64,000 bases of DNA from Bacillus sp. NTK071 (GTDB taxonomy: Bacteria; Bacillota; Bacilli; Bacillales; Guptibacillaceae): contig NZ_JAFKOI010000002.1 of the NCBI RefSeq assembly GCF_017303315.1, positions 589,396-653,395 on the forward strand, read 5' to 3'. Shown piece after piece: positions 1 through 8,835 of the stretch. Positions within the stretch are counted from its first letter, which is position 1. Each line of letters opens with the position of its first letter. The notes beneath the pieces were generated by a model. It saw nothing but the letters and a program-made list of their open reading frames with translations. It ran no database searches and had not been told where the DNA came from. Both the position numbers and the translations under genes were made by a program.

Positions 1-401
1 ACTTCGGGTCCTTCAGCGATTGAAAAGCCCATTCCAAGAAAGAGATCTTCAATTTCTTCAATAACCCTCGTTAGCGGATGATGATTGCCTCTCTTTATTG
101 GACGACCTGGAAGAGAGATATCAATTGTTTCTTTCTTGAGCCTTTCTTCAACAGCCGCCTTCTCTAAACCATTCACTTTTTCTTCAAGTTGGTCTGAGAT
201 AGCTGTACGAATTTCATTCACCAGCTGTCCCATCTTAGGGCGCTCTTCTGCCGACAGCTTGCCCATTCCTTTCGAAATTTCTGTAATTGGTCCTTTTTTT
301 CCAAGGTACGCAACCCGAATATCCTGTACTTCTTTCATTGAAGAAGCTTTCTCAATTTGTGACAGGGCTTCCTCTTTTAACGTTTGTAAACGTTCCTGCA
401 T
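1..401 (-). CDS. pheS: Phenylalanyl-tRNA synthetase alpha subunit (N-terminal part)
   Basis: The reading frame runs off the left edge. The visible 133 residues are the N-terminal coiled-coil arm and the start of the catalytic core ([13 protein letters not shown], then [10 protein letters not shown]), as in bacterial PheS. PheS and PheT form an alpha2beta2 enzyme that charges tRNA-Phe in the cytoplasm. The ATG at 399-401 follows a GGAGG ribosome binding site. A T-box leader lies directly upstream, and ysgA and sspI follow in the same order as in B. subtilis. Partial only because of the window edge. Confidence 0.96.
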   Translation of the reverse strand, partial: MQERLQTLKEEALSQIEKASSMKEVQDIRVAYLGKKGPITEISKGMGKLSAEERPKMGQLVNEIRTAISDQLEEKVNGLEKAAVEERLKKETIDISLPGRPIKRGNHHPLTRVIEEIEDLFLGMGFSIAEGPE

Positions 402-453
402 CGTTTTAACCTCCACTTCATACTTTTCTTTCAAGTAAAGCTTTTTTAAGCAA

Positions 454-705
454 TAAAAAAATCCTCGCTCCCAGTAAAGGGGCGAAGATTTGATTTCGCG
501 GTACCACCCTAATTCACTGATAGAATGACTCTATCAGCCTTAAGCAAAGAATAACGGTTTGTAACCGATCCGCTTTTGTATACGAACTAAGCGGCAACTC
601 CAGAGCGAATTCGGCGGCTTCCCTATAGAAATGCTTCCAGTCACGGCATTTCCTCCCTGCAAAGGCAGTGGCAGCTTACTACTCTCTATCATTGTTTTTA
701 ACATA
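454..705 (-). promoter_or_regulatory. T-box leader of pheS (Phe specifier)
   Basis: Read on the minus strand, the region holds the conserved T-box AGGGTGGTACCGCG (about 497-510). Downstream of it is a terminator hairpin with a T run (454-491). Upstream is a stem I-like region with an AGTA-type motif and a TTC codon (607-609) followed by G, fitting a phenylalanine specifier. Uncharged tRNA-Phe would bind and stabilise the antiterminator. This accounts for the whole 354-base gap between pheS and ysgA. Confidence 0.93.
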
Positions 706-755
706 TATAAGTTGATTCTAATTATAGAAAAAAAACCATCACTCTGCAAGCCCGA

Positions 756-1505
756 TTATGAAGGGAGTAAACCATACATAAGAATTCCAGCGGCTACAGC
801 TACATTTAATGACTCGGCATCGCCAAATATAGGGATATAGACATTTACATCTGCCAGCGTTTGAAGTTCATCTGATACTCCATTTGCTTCGTTACCAAGA
901 ATAACGGCAAAGTTTGATTGGCGTTCAAGCTCTTGATAGGGCGTGCCCCCGCTCACTTCTGTTGCATATATGTGCATTCCTGATTGCTTGAGAGATTTAA
1001 CTTCTTCAACTAAATTCGCTTTTTTTACTGGCAAATGGAAAATAGAGCCTTGTGTAGAACGAAGCACTTTACTATTGTAAGGATCTACTGTCCCTTCTCC
1101 TAATAAAATACCATCATATCCTGCACTATCTGCAGTACGAATAATCGTACCTAAATTTCCAGGATCCTGAATGGCATCTAGAAGAAGAAGCTTGCCATTT
1201 TGAGGGGATGCAGGCTCGACCATTTGACAAACAGCCATTATGCCCTGTGGTGTTTCCGTACCGGTTAGTTCGAGCATCACTTTCTCTGTAACAGTATAGA
1301 CAACAGGACTTTCTTTAAACGGATAGGAAGATATATCCATACCTTCTGTGAGAATGACTTCTACAATAGGGGCTTCTGCTTTTGCAGCTTCTTCAATAAT
1401 ATGTGGCCCTTCAATAAGATAAGCCTCTGCTTTCTCTCTTCCTTTTCTTGTTTGTAGCTTTTTCCAATCTTTCACTTTTTGATTCTTTACGGATTCTATA
1501 ATCAT
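756..1505 (-). CDS. ysgA: TrmH/SpoU-family RNA 2'-O-methyltransferase
   Basis: 249 residues. The N-terminal part is a short substrate-binding domain. The C-terminal SPOUT domain (about 105-245) shows the family motifs LLLDAIQDPGNLGTIIRTAD, LGEGTVDPYNSKVLRSTQGS and FAVILGNEANGVSDE, followed by the SLNVAVAAGILMY knot motif. Such enzymes use S-adenosylmethionine to methylate ribose 2'-OH groups in rRNA or tRNA; the exact target is unknown. The ATG follows a strong AAAGGAGAG ribosome binding site. The position between sspI and pheS matches ysgA of B. subtilis. Confidence 0.92.
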   Translation of the reverse strand: MIIESVKNQKVKDWKKLQTRKGREKAEAYLIEGPHIIEEAAKAEAPIVEVILTEGMDISSYPFKESPVVYTVTEKVMLELTGTETPQGIMAVCQMVEPASPQNGKLLLLDAIQDPGNLGTIIRTADSAGYDGILLGEGTVDPYNSKVLRSTQGSIFHLPVKKANLVEEVKSLKQSGMHIYATEVSGGTPYQELERQSNFAVILGNEANGVSDELQTLADVNVYIPIFGDAESLNVAVAAGILMYGLLPS

Positions 1506-1646
1506 TATGCTCTCCTTTGGTTCTCAATGTTTTCATTATAAAGGGTCAGAACGGAAGATTCCAACAAAACTCATGAAATTAGACTTAAACGCTCATACTA
1601 ATGGTGCTTGTTCTAACAAGCGAATGAGAAAGGTGAGGTGTAAAGC

Positions 1647-1853
1647 ATGGACCTTAACTTACGAAAAGCGATCCTCGCTAACATTGATGGAAATAACGAG
1701 GAGCAGCTTGAAGCTACAATCCTTGACGCTATGCAAAGCGGAGAAGAGAAGATGCTTCCAGGACTCGGCGTTCTTTTCGAAATTCTTTGGAAAGAAGCTC
1801 CAGAGAATGAACGTGAGCAAATGCTATCTTACATGGCACAAGGCGTAAATTAA
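1647..1853 (+). CDS. sspI: Small acid-soluble spore protein SspI
   Basis: 68 residues, the usual SspI length. It begins [13 protein letters not shown] and contains the family segment [18 protein letters not shown]. SspI is a minor SASP made in the forespore late in sporulation and found in the spore core. The ATG follows GGTGAGGTG. It is transcribed away from ysgA and followed by a strong hairpin terminator. It is direct evidence that the host sporulates. An overlapping longer frame starting at 1507 is a shadow. Confidence 0.95.
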   Translation: MDLNLRKAILANIDGNNEEQLEATILDAMQSGEEKMLPGLGVLFEILWKEAPENEREQMLSYMAQGVN

Positions 1854-1858
1854 CGAGC

Positions 1859-1890
1859 AAAATCCGGTGGCAAGAGTGCCACCGGATTTT
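1859..1890. terminator. Bidirectional terminator between sspI and ysdC
   Basis: A perfect stem (AAAATCCGGTGGCA paired with its complement around a GAG loop) has a T run on both strands. It lies between the convergent sspI (+) and ysdC (-). Confidence 0.9.
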
Positions 1891-1894
1891 GTGT

Positions 1895-2977
1895 TTAATT
1901 GAATGTAATTTCTTTAACTGTATCAGCGTCTAGCTTTTTAATGACTTCAACAATTAATTTAACAGCATTTTCGAAGTCATCGCGATGTAGAATCGCTGCG
2001 TGAGTGTGAATATAACGTGTCGCAATTGTGATGGATAATGCAGGCACTCCATTTGCAGTAAGGTGAATTTTACCTGAATCTGTCCCACCACCTGCGATCG
2101 CATCAAATTGATAAGGAATGTCCTTCTCGTCAGCTGTGTCAGTAACAAGGTCACGAAGGCCTTTATGACTAACCATTGACGCATCATACATAATGATTTG
2201 TGGACCTTTACCCATTTTGGATTGAGCATCCTTATCACTAACTCCAGGCGTATCTCCAGCAATACCAACATCCACTGCAAAACCGATATCCGGCTTAATC
2301 ATATTGGCAGCTGTTGTAGCGCCTCGAAGACCTACTTCTTCTTGAACCGTTCCCACGCCGTATACCGTGTTCGGGTGGTCGCCATCCTTAAGCTTTCGAA
2401 GAACTTCGATTGCAATCGCACAACCGATGCGGTTATCCCATGCTTTAGCCATAAGCATCTTCTCGTTATTCATGACCGTGAATTCACAAACTGGCACAAC
2501 AGAGTCACCCGGTTTAACTCCCCACTCCATAGCTTCTTCTTTACTTGAAGCACCAATATCGATAAACATATCTTTCTTATCGACTGATTTCTTACGCTGT
2601 TCTGCAGGAAGAATATGAGGAGGTTTTGAACCAATAACGCCCATAATATTGCCTTTACGTGTCATAACGTTAACACGCTGAGCAAGCATTACCTGCTCCC
2701 ACCAGCCTCCAACCGTTTGGAACCAAAGAAATCCTTTATCATCAATTCGTGTAACCATAAAGCCGATTTCATCAAGGTGACCAGCTACCATGATTTTCGG
2801 GCCTTCTGATTTACCTTTTTTAACAGCAATTAAACTACCCAAGTTATCATACATTAACTCATCAGCAAGAGGTTCGATGTACTTTCTCATAACATCGCGG
2901 GGTTCACGTTCATTGCCCGGTACACCATTCGCATCTGTTAATTCCTTAAGCATCTGCAATGTTTCATCTTTCGCCAT
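1895..2977 (-). CDS. ysdC: M42-family glutamyl/deblocking aminopeptidase YsdC
   Basis: 360 residues when started at [10 protein letters not shown], which follows an AAGGAGG ribosome binding site; a frame extended 20 codons upstream has no good site. M42 metallopeptidases are cytosolic di-zinc or cobalt enzymes forming large tetrahedral assemblies that trim peptides. Metal and catalytic motifs are visible: [28 protein letters not shown] and [10 protein letters not shown], then [11 protein letters not shown] near the C terminus. It lies in the ysdA-ysdB-ysdC neighbourhood, here separated from ysdB by a dUTPase gene. Confidence 0.94.
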   Translation of the reverse strand: MAKDETLQMLKELTDANGVPGNEREPRDVMRKYIEPLADELMYDNLGSLIAVKKGKSEGPKIMVAGHLDEIGFMVTRIDDKGFLWFQTVGGWWEQVMLAQRVNVMTRKGNIMGVIGSKPPHILPAEQRKKSVDKKDMFIDIGASSKEEAMEWGVKPGDSVVPVCEFTVMNNEKMLMAKAWDNRIGCAIAIEVLRKLKDGDHPNTVYGVGTVQEEVGLRGATTAANMIKPDIGFAVDVGIAGDTPGVSDKDAQSKMGKGPQIIMYDASMVSHKGLRDLVTDTADEKDIPYQFDAIAGGGTDSGKIHLTANGVPALSITIATRYIHTHAAILHRDDFENAVKLIVEVIKKLDADTVKEITFN

Positions 2978-3058
2978 ATGTATTGCCTCCTTGATATGTA
3001 TTCTCTGTTTATTATAACGGTTTCCGAAATTTTTCACAATTGAGAGCGCTTCACACTT

Positions 3059-3547
3059 CTAATATCCGTCATCCTGCCTGTTATGATTCACTTCATTCTT
3101 TTTTAAGTAGGCTTGATCAATTTCATCCAATTTTAAACCAATTCGATCGCCAAGTACTAGGTAATGTTCAATAAGCTGAAGATAGGCAGCTTCTGCTTTT
3201 TCATTAGCAACTCGCTCAATCGCCCTGTAAACATCGTGAAAAGCTTGAACCGCTGTAAGTCGTTCGTCAGATTCGCTTGGAATAACGCCATGAGTAAAAC
3301 CAAGCTCAAGTCCTAGTGACAGAATAAAGTGAATCCCATCAACATACTCCTCCAGAACTGTTTCTTTAGAAGAAGGGGCTTTCTTGCTCCAATATTTAAA
3401 GCACCGCGTTTCATTCGCAAGCTCACCCACTTCTACTTTTAAAGCAAGCAGCTTATTTTCAAATAGATCTTCTTCTTCAAGACCATGTTCTCGCACAATT
3501 CGATCATCTAGTTGTTTTTGTAGTGCAAATAGTTTTTCGAAATTCAA
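3059..3547 (-). CDS. Dimeric dUTP diphosphatase (all-alpha, MazG-related)
   Basis: 162 residues with a TTG start (LNFEKLFALQKQLD) placed 8 bases after AAAGGA; an ATG 17 codons further upstream lacks a site. The sequence has the all-alpha NTP pyrophosphatase layout: KLLALKVEVGELANETRCFKYWSKK, then EEYVDGIHFILSLGLELG, carrying the ExxE/ExxD metal ligands of dimeric dUTPases. It would hydrolyse dUTP (and dUDP) to dUMP, keeping uracil out of DNA. It is divergent from ysdB. This family is patchy among Bacilli, some of which use a trimeric enzyme instead. Confidence 0.85.
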   Translation of the reverse strand: MNFEKLFALQKQLDDRIVREHGLEEEDLFENKLLALKVEVGELANETRCFKYWSKKAPSSKETVLEEYVDGIHFILSLGLELGFTHGVIPSESDERLTAVQAFHDVYRAIERVANEKAEAAYLQLIEHYLVLGDRIGLKLDEIDQAYLKKNEVNHNRQDDGY

Positions 3548-3579
3548 CCTAATCGTCCTTTCTAAAACATTTCTTTTTA

Positions 3580-3607
3580 TGAAACCTTTCTTTATCATAA
3601 ACGTATA
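3580..3607 (+). promoter_or_regulatory. Sigma-W type promoter of ysdB
   Basis: TGAAAC (3580-3585) and CGTA (3602-3605) are separated by exactly 16 bases, matching the extracytoplasmic-function sigma-W consensus TGAAAC-N16-CGTA. It is 37 bases before the ysdB start codon. YsdB is a known sigma-W-pathway protein in B. subtilis. Confidence 0.88.
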
Positions 3608-3643
3608 AAGAATAGAAGCATAGTGAAAATGAGGTGCTGACTA

Positions 3644-4039
3644 ATGATTATTATTCTTTTTCGTCTTGTCATTCTTGCTGCAATGGTCTTGATTGCTTAT
3701 TCTGTCATCCGCTTTTTTATCGATCCAAAACGCAAGCTCGAGAAGGCCTATGACCATAAAGATTACTATTTTTTTGATGACTCGTCCAACGTTAGAAAGA
3801 ACTTTCTTGTCACGTATAAGGGAGCCCTATTTGAGGGTGAGAAATACCTTGGAACGACAGATCATTCATTCGATATCATTACAATATCTGTAGGTGTGAA
3901 GAATGCTTCAGAGCTTTATTTACTCGAGAAAGAAGATTTCTATTTCCTTGAGAAAGAGATGGATCTACGCTATCCAAGTGCTCAAATCGAATGGAAAAGC
4001 CCAGTGAAAGAATTTCTCCGTCACAGAGAAAACTCATAA
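3644..4039 (+). CDS. ysdB: Sigma-W regulon membrane protein YsdB
   Basis: 131 residues. One N-terminal transmembrane helix (about 3-23) is followed by a cytoplasmic domain with a KAYDHKDYYFFDDSSNVRKN segment. B. subtilis YsdB influences sigma-W pathway output, but its biochemical role is not established. The ATG has a GAGGTG site seven bases upstream. The gene sits under a consensus sigma-W promoter and ends in a bidirectional terminator. Its expression is therefore expected during cell-envelope or antimicrobial stress. Confidence 0.88.
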   Translation: MIIILFRLVILAAMVLIAYSVIRFFIDPKRKLEKAYDHKDYYFFDDSSNVRKNFLVTYKGALFEGEKYLGTTDHSFDIITISVGVKNASELYLLEKEDFYFLEKEMDLRYPSAQIEWKSPVKEFLRHRENS

Positions 4040-4080
4040 ACGAAGAAATCCCCCTGAGATCAGGGGGATTTCTTCGTTTA
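4039..4080. terminator. Bidirectional terminator between ysdB and TVP38-like gene
   Basis: A long near-perfect stem (ACGAAGAAATCCCCCTGA paired around a short loop) has T-rich flanks on both strands. It separates convergent genes. Confidence 0.92.
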
Positions 4081-4086
4081 TTGTTC

Positions 4087-4659
4087 TCATCTTGCCGGCT
4101 GAAAGAATTCATCCCATTTCATAATCCACTCTCTTCTTCTTAATAAATAGAAAAGGATAGCAAGACCTGACAGAATTAAGACAATAAGGACAGGATCAAA
4201 GCCCCGTATAGCAGTTCCGAAAAAGGAATACAACAACGCAAGTGGTAAATTTGATATTATTGATGATCGTAAGTAACCCGGAAAATCTTTTGAAACCTCA
4301 ATTAAACAAAGCGATATAAAATGAAAATGAACGAAAGGAACTAATCTTAAAATTGCAATTTGACCAACAGACATCGGCATTCGTTTACGCATCCATTTTT
4401 CTTTCATCCGAGTTATTTTCTTAAACAATGCCGGTACTCGCTTAACAAATAAATAGAAAACAGTGCTTACAACCGTAATGCCAATAACCGAATAGATCGT
4501 ACCGTAAAGCGCTCCGAACATAACTCCTCCAGCAATACATACAACACTCACCGGCACAAATACAAACTGACGAATAAAATGAAGAACAATAAAATAGAAC
4601 GGGGCGTATATTCCGCTATTCGACACAACTTCGACAAGCGGTAGGACGAGCTCACTCAT
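4087..4659 (-). CDS. TVP38/TMEM64-type (DedA superfamily) membrane protein
   Basis: 190 residues starting at MSELVLPLVEV, preceded by a GGAAGGGGGG site (an upstream frame start lies inside that site). Hydrophobicity suggests five to six membrane segments. The family signature is in FVFVPVSVVCIAGGVMFGALYGTIYSVIG (about 35-65), followed by the basic loop and MPMSVGQIAILRLVPFVHFHF. DedA/VTT proteins are linked to lipid scrambling or carrier-lipid recycling, but the substrate here is unknown. The gene is convergent with ysdB and divergent from cydA, and is not part of the B. subtilis ysd locus. Confidence 0.85.
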   Translation of the reverse strand: MSELVLPLVEVVSNSGIYAPFYFIVLHFIRQFVFVPVSVVCIAGGVMFGALYGTIYSVIGITVVSTVFYLFVKRVPALFKKITRMKEKWMRKRMPMSVGQIAILRLVPFVHFHFISLCLIEVSKDFPGYLRSSIISNLPLALLYSFFGTAIRGFDPVLIVLILSGLAILFYLLRRREWIMKWDEFFQPAR

Positions 4660-4799
4660 GATGTTCCCCCCTTCCATTAACGTGTATGACAGAAGACGAG
4701 TTGTTATGTCAAAAAATGAGTGATCAATTAGAATATTTTCTGGTAATACGTGGACAATAAGGGGAGATTTGAACAGAACGGTAAATGGAGGAGATTGCT

Positions 4800-6122
4800 T
4801 TGGATGAACTCGTTATTGCCCGCTCGTTATTTGGTATGACAATGGGTGTACATATTATTTATGCAACGCTTGGTGTAGGGTTACCCTTCATGGTTCTTAT
4901 TGCTGAGCTAATGTATCAGAAAACAAAGGACAAAGACTATGCTTTAATGGCTAACCGTTGGACGAAGGGATTTGCTGTCTTACTGGGCGTAGCCATTCCC
5001 ACTGGAACGATAGCAGGGGTTCAGCTATCTCTCCTATGGCCTGGATTTATGGAAGTAGTAGGGCGAGTCATCGCACTACCCTTCCAAATAGAGATTTATG
5101 CTTTTTTCCTAGAAGCTCTCTTTATGTCTATTTATGTTTATGCAGCAGATCGTCTTTCTCCTATCATGCGTATTGTTAGCGTAACACTCGTTGCATTCGG
5201 TGCTAGCGCGTCCGCTATCTTAATCACAAACGTTCACGCCTTCGAAGGAACTCCAGCTGGGTTTGAGATTGTAGATGGTAAGTTTGTAAACGTTGATCCA
5301 TGGGAAGCATTTTTTAACCCTTCCTTTTTCGTTACAGCTGGACATGTAACGGTTTCGGCTTTAATGACAGGTGCGTTTGTGATCGCTTCCATTGCTGCTT
5401 ATAAGATGATCCGTCAACGAGGAAATACGAGAGAATATAAGTTTCATCATAAAGCATTAATGATGGGACTCGTAATCGGAGGTATTTTTTCAGTCTTAAC
5501 ATCATTGAATGGACATGAATCTGCTCAACAGCTCTATCAATATCAACCAGAAAAGCTTGCCGCTGCAGAAGGATTATTCGAAACACAGACGTATGCCCCA
5601 CTTGCTATTGGAGGTTATACAGATAAGGAAGAGCGAGAGGTAAAGTGGGCAATTGAAGTACCATGGGCGCTTAGTTTCCTTTCAGATGACTCCTTTGATA
5701 CCGAAGTTCTTGGACTTGAAGAATGGCCAGAGGATGAATGGCCACCCCTATTTGTCCATACCCTATTTAACTCTATGGTAGGAATCGGCTCTTTGTTACT
5801 TCTATTATCTATCGTAGGTTTTACGTGGTACAAAATTCTTAAGCGTAAAGAGTTCCCACGCCCCCTCATGTGGGGGTTTATAGCCGCTGGACCTCTTGCA
5901 ATGACTGCAATTGAATTCGGTTGGATCTTCGCCTGTACAGGAAGGCAACCATGGATTATTTATCACGTAATGAAGACAGAGGAAGCGGTCACGACTTCAG
6001 GTAATATCGGTCTGCTTTTCGTTTTCTTCCTAATTGTCTATATCATTCTAATGATCTCGACAGTGCTTGTTCTTCGTTATTATTTTAACCGTAACCCAAT
6101 TGCACATGAATTAGACCAATAA
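4800..6122 (+). CDS. cydA: Cytochrome bd-type quinol oxidase subunit I
   Basis: About 440 residues, close in style to B. subtilis YthA. I prefer a TTG start (LDELVIARSLFG) seven bases after GGAGGA; the ATG at 4785 overlaps that site. Nine or so membrane helices. Visible landmarks are His18 in the first helix (heme ligand), the AGHVTVSALMTG helix (second heme His), GRQPWIIYHVMKT (conserved GRQPW) and a short Q-loop typical of Gram-positive enzymes. With CydB it oxidises menaquinol and reduces O2 to water at high affinity in the plasma membrane. It forms an operon with cydB, bounded by terminators. Confidence 0.93.
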   Translation: MDELVIARSLFGMTMGVHIIYATLGVGLPFMVLIAELMYQKTKDKDYALMANRWTKGFAVLLGVAIPTGTIAGVQLSLLWPGFMEVVGRVIALPFQIEIYAFFLEALFMSIYVYAADRLSPIMRIVSVTLVAFGASASAILITNVHAFEGTPAGFEIVDGKFVNVDPWEAFFNPSFFVTAGHVTVSALMTGAFVIASIAAYKMIRQRGNTREYKFHHKALMMGLVIGGIFSVLTSLNGHESAQQLYQYQPEKLAAAEGLFETQTYAPLAIGGYTDKEEREVKWAIEVPWALSFLSDDSFDTEVLGLEEWPEDEWPPLFVHTLFNSMVGIGSLLLLLSIVGFTWYKILKRKEFPRPLMWGFIAAGPLAMTAIEFGWIFACTGRQPWIIYHVMKTEEAVTTSGNIGLLFVFFLIVYIILMISTVLVLRYYFNRNPIAHELDQ

Positions 6123-6179
6123 TTTCTCAACAGGGAGATGTACATATCCCCTGGACTAAAAAAGATAAGAGGTGACAAT

Positions 6180-7211
6180 ATGTCAGAAGCAGCCTACGCC
6201 ATTACATTAATTTGGGGACTGGTTTTCATTTACGCAGTTATGGCTACAATTGATTTCGGTGCAGGATTCTGGTCTATGATTTATCTAAATAGAAACAACA
6301 CAAAGGCAACGAATATAGCGAACCGCTATCTATCTCCTTCATGGGAAGTAACAAATGTATTCATTGTGGCTATTGTGGTTGCTCTTTTCAGCTTTTTCCC
6401 TGGAGCAACCTTTACACTTGGTACTGTTCTTCTCATTCCAGGTAGCATTATTATTCTTTTACTAGCCTTGCGAAGTGCGTTTCTTGTATTTTCACATTCA
6501 GCGTCATCAAATTACAAACGCATCTTAACAATTATTTCAGGAATAACTGGTTTCCTTATTCCCGCCCTCTTGATTTGTGTTCTGCCAATCACGCATGGCA
6601 ATTTTATTGAAACGACTAATGGAGCAGAACGTCTACTATTAAGTCAGTTATTAGCGAGTCCAAGCGTATATGCGTTTATGGCTTTTGCGATATCAAGTAC
6701 GCTCTTTCTATCATCCCTGTTGCTTTCTGATTACTCTAACGTATCTGGTGATCAAGAGGCTTATCAAACGTATAGAAGAGACGCCATTCTCGTTGGTCCA
6801 ATTTCACTAGCGATGGCGGGACTGCTCGTTCTCACAATACGTAATGAAGCTTTGTGGCTATATGAAAACCTATTGACCTACACTCCGTGGCTTATTGGAT
6901 CTGTTGCTACATTTGCTCTTGGTTATGCTTCTCTCTTTATCCCTAGAAAAACCGGAGTCGGTATCCCAAGACTTGCAATGATTAGCGTGGTAACGCAGTA
7001 TCTGCTTGCAAGCTACGCTTACGGTTCTGCGCATCTACCTTATATTGTTTATCCAAATGTTACGATTGAAACTGGATTCACAGACCCGGCTACTTTTCGC
7101 GCATTAATCGTAACGTATATTGTCGCTTTCTTTATCCTAACACCTGGATTTATTTACTTTTGGCGACTTTTTCTTAAAGATAAAAGATACCTTAAGCAAA
7201 ACGAATCGTGA
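6180..7211 (+). CDS. cydB: Cytochrome bd-type quinol oxidase subunit II
   Basis: 343 residues starting at MSEAAYAITLIWGL after an AGAGGTG site; an in-frame start 14 codons earlier is unlikely. About eight membrane helices, with the family sequence VMATIDFGAGFWSMIY in helix 1. It pairs with the upstream subunit I, 57 bases away, and stabilises the heme-bearing subunit. A strong terminator follows. No cydCD assembly transporter genes occur in the window. The gene pair is not at this locus in B. subtilis, suggesting insertion or relocation. Confidence 0.9.
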   Translation: MSEAAYAITLIWGLVFIYAVMATIDFGAGFWSMIYLNRNNTKATNIANRYLSPSWEVTNVFIVAIVVALFSFFPGATFTLGTVLLIPGSIIILLLALRSAFLVFSHSASSNYKRILTIISGITGFLIPALLICVLPITHGNFIETTNGAERLLLSQLLASPSVYAFMAFAISSTLFLSSLLLSDYSNVSGDQEAYQTYRRDAILVGPISLAMAGLLVLTIRNEALWLYENLLTYTPWLIGSVATFALGYASLFIPRKTGVGIPRLAMISVVTQYLLASYAYGSAHLPYIVYPNVTIETGFTDPATFRALIVTYIVAFFILTPGFIYFWRLFLKDKRYLKQNES

Positions 7212-7230
7212 CTTCGCTCTTTAGCGGCAA

Positions 7231-7262
7231 TTAAAAAACGCAGCATATGCTGCGTTTTTTAA
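7231..7262. terminator. Bidirectional terminator between cydB and ysdA
   Basis: TTAAAAAACGCAGCATATGC forms a perfect palindrome with its 3' half, ending in a run of six T. It serves cydB (+) and ysdA (-). Confidence 0.92.
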
Positions 7263-7265
7263 TTC

Positions 7266-7541
7266 TTATCTCGTTAAGTAGACATAGCATCCAAGCACGA
7301 AGTGTACAACGATCATAGCTGGAATACCATAAACAAATTGGGTATGCTTTGTTTTATGTCTAAACTGCTTCATGCCGAAATAACTACCCAGACTGCCTCC
7401 AATAACGATAAAAAGCCATAACGTCTTCTCTGAAATCCTTTGACCCTTCTGTTTAGCTCTACGTTTGTCTAATCCCATAATCGTGAAACTCCAACTATTA
7501 ATCACAACCAAATAAATGGAAAATAAAATAAGGCCACTCAC
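7266..7541 (-). CDS. ysdA: DUF1294 small membrane protein YsdA
   Basis: 91 residues with a GTG start after GGAGG. Three hydrophobic segments surround a basic loop (MGLDKRRAKQKGQRISEKTLW), which is the DUF1294 signature, followed by GGSLGSYFGMKQFRHKTKHTQF. The function is unknown. It is the last gene beside the rplT-rpmI-infC operon, as in B. subtilis, but a terminator between rplT and ysdA suggests it is transcribed separately or only by read-through. Confidence 0.85.
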   Translation of the reverse strand: MSGLILFSIYLVVINSWSFTIMGLDKRRAKQKGQRISEKTLWLFIVIGGSLGSYFGMKQFRHKTKHTQFVYGIPAMIVVHFVLGCYVYLTR

Positions 7542-7572
7542 GACGCTTTGCCTCCTTGCATAACATTTTCTA

Positions 7573-7606
7573 CAAAAAAACCATCCTCAACGAGTGAGAA
7601 TGGTTT
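7573..7606 (-). terminator. Terminator after rplT
   Basis: On the minus strand AAACCATTCTCACTCG pairs with its downstream complement and is followed by seven T residues. It lies 9 bases beyond the rplT stop. Confidence 0.85.
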
Positions 7607-7614
7607 TAAAAAAC

Positions 7615-7971
7615 TTACTTCAAGTTTTCTTTTGCTTTTGATGCTAGTTCAGTGAACGCTTTTTCGTCGTTAACTGCAAGCTCAGCAAGCATTTTACGGT
7701 TGATGTCGATACCAGCTGTTTTAAGACCAAACATCAAACGGCTGTAAGAAAGTCCGTTCATACGAGCTGCCGCGTTGATACGAGTGATCCAAAGCTTACG
7801 GAAGTCGCGCTTTTTCTGGCGACGGTCACGATAAGCGTACATGTTTGATTTCATAACTTGCTGATTAGCAACTTTGAAAAGCAAAGACTTAGATCCGTAA
7901 TATCCTTTTGCGAGTTTTAACGTTCTTTTACGTCTGCGACGTGTTACGTAGCCACCTTTTACTCTTGGCAT
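7615..7971 (-). CDS. rplT: Ribosomal protein bL20
   Basis: 118 residues, the normal bL20 length. It begins [29 protein letters not shown] and shows the conserved [15 protein letters not shown] motif. It is essential for early 50S assembly, binding 23S rRNA. In Bacillus L20 also binds the infC leader and represses its own operon, and such a leader is visible here. The ATG follows AGGAGGGG. It is the third gene of infC-rpmI-rplT. Confidence 0.98.
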   Translation of the reverse strand: MPRVKGGYVTRRRRKRTLKLAKGYYGSKSLLFKVANQQVMKSNMYAYRDRRQKKRDFRKLWITRINAAARMNGLSYSRLMFGLKTAGIDINRKMLAELAVNDEKAFTELASKAKENLK

Positions 7972-8015
7972 ACTAAACCCCTCCTATTTCTGTGTCTAAA
8001 TAATATAAAAACCGA

Positions 8016-8216
8016 TTACTTCTTGTTGTAGATTAAAGTCTTAATGCGCTTGAAGTCACCTGCGGAAACAAGAGAAGCTTTACGAAGCTTACGCTTCTGC
8101 TTTTGAGACTTGTTACCGAACATATGGCTAGTGTAAGCACGGCTGCGCTTAAGTTTACCTGATCCAGTTTTCTTAAACCGTTTTGAAGCTCCACGGTGAG
8201 ATTTCATTTTTGGCAT
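8016..8216 (-). CDS. rpmI: Ribosomal protein bL35
   Basis: 66 residues, very basic. It begins [24 protein letters not shown], the bL35 signature. It is a structural component of the 50S subunit. The ATG is preceded by AAGGAGG. It is the second gene of infC-rpmI-rplT, 22 bases after infC and 44 bases before rplT. Confidence 0.98.
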   Translation of the reverse strand: MPKMKSHRGASKRFKKTGSGKLKRSRAYTSHMFGNKSQKQKRKLRKASLVSAGDFKRIKTLIYNKK

Positions 8217-8238
8217 GAGTGAGTTCCTCCTTCAAGAA

Positions 8239-8754
8239 TTACTTTTCTGCGATAGGTGCCAAGATAAGGAACATGCTGCGCCCTTCCATTTTGGGTTTGG
8301 ACTCAACAGTTGATATATCTTTGCAATCTTCTGCAAGATGCTCAAGCACCTTTTTACCGATTTCAGAGTGCGTAATCATACGACCGCGGAAGCGGATCGA
8401 TGCTTTAACTTTATCGCCTTTTTCAAGAAACTTACGTGCATTACGAAGCTTCGTATTGAAGTCATGTTCTTCAATATTCGGGCTCAAGCGAACTTCTTTA
8501 ACGGTAATGATCTTTTGTTTCTTACGCGCTTCTTTCTCTTTCTTCTGCTGCTCATAGCGGAACTTTCCGTAGTCCATAATGCGACAAACTGGAGGTTTCG
8601 CGTTTGGAGCAACCATTACAAGATCAAGATTTGCGTTTCGAGCCATATCTAATGCCTCATTTTTGGATTTCACACCAATTTGGTTTCCGTCTGCACCAAC
8701 AAGACGTACTTCCCGAGCACGAATGCCCTCATTGACGTTCATATCTCTACTAAT
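8239..8754 (-). CDS. infC: Translation initiation factor IF-3 (ATT start)
   Basis: About 171 residues when started at the ATT at 8752-8754 (ATT AGT AGA GAT ATG), eight bases after GGAGGT. The internal ATG at 8740-8742 has no site at proper spacing. The N-terminal domain contains [17 protein letters not shown] and the linker [14 protein letters not shown]. The C-terminal domain holds [32 protein letters not shown]-3 prevents premature subunit joining and checks start codons. The rare ATT start is characteristic of infC and allows autoregulation by IF-3 itself. First gene of infC-rpmI-rplT. Confidence 0.97.
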   Translation of the reverse strand: MSRDMNVNEGIRAREVRLVGADGNQIGVKSKNEALDMARNANLDLVMVAPNAKPPVCRIMDYGKFRYEQQKKEKEARKKQKIITVKEVRLSPNIEEHDFNTKLRNARKFLEKGDKVKASIRFRGRMITHSEIGKKVLEHLAEDCKDISTVESKPKMEGRSMFLILAPIAEK

Positions 8755-8835
8755 AATCAGCCACCTCCATGGTTATTGTTCGATGATGATCATCTAACAT
8801 GATGTCATTAAATGGTTTATATTCGGTTCAAAGCA

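Noticed and set aside
1507-1848. 113-codon open frame overlapping sspI in another frame
   Set aside because: SspI in the alternative frame is an unmistakable family match with a proper ribosome binding site.
8219-8557. 112-codon plus-strand frame opposite infC
   Set aside because: Complement of a clear IF-3 gene; no independent evidence.
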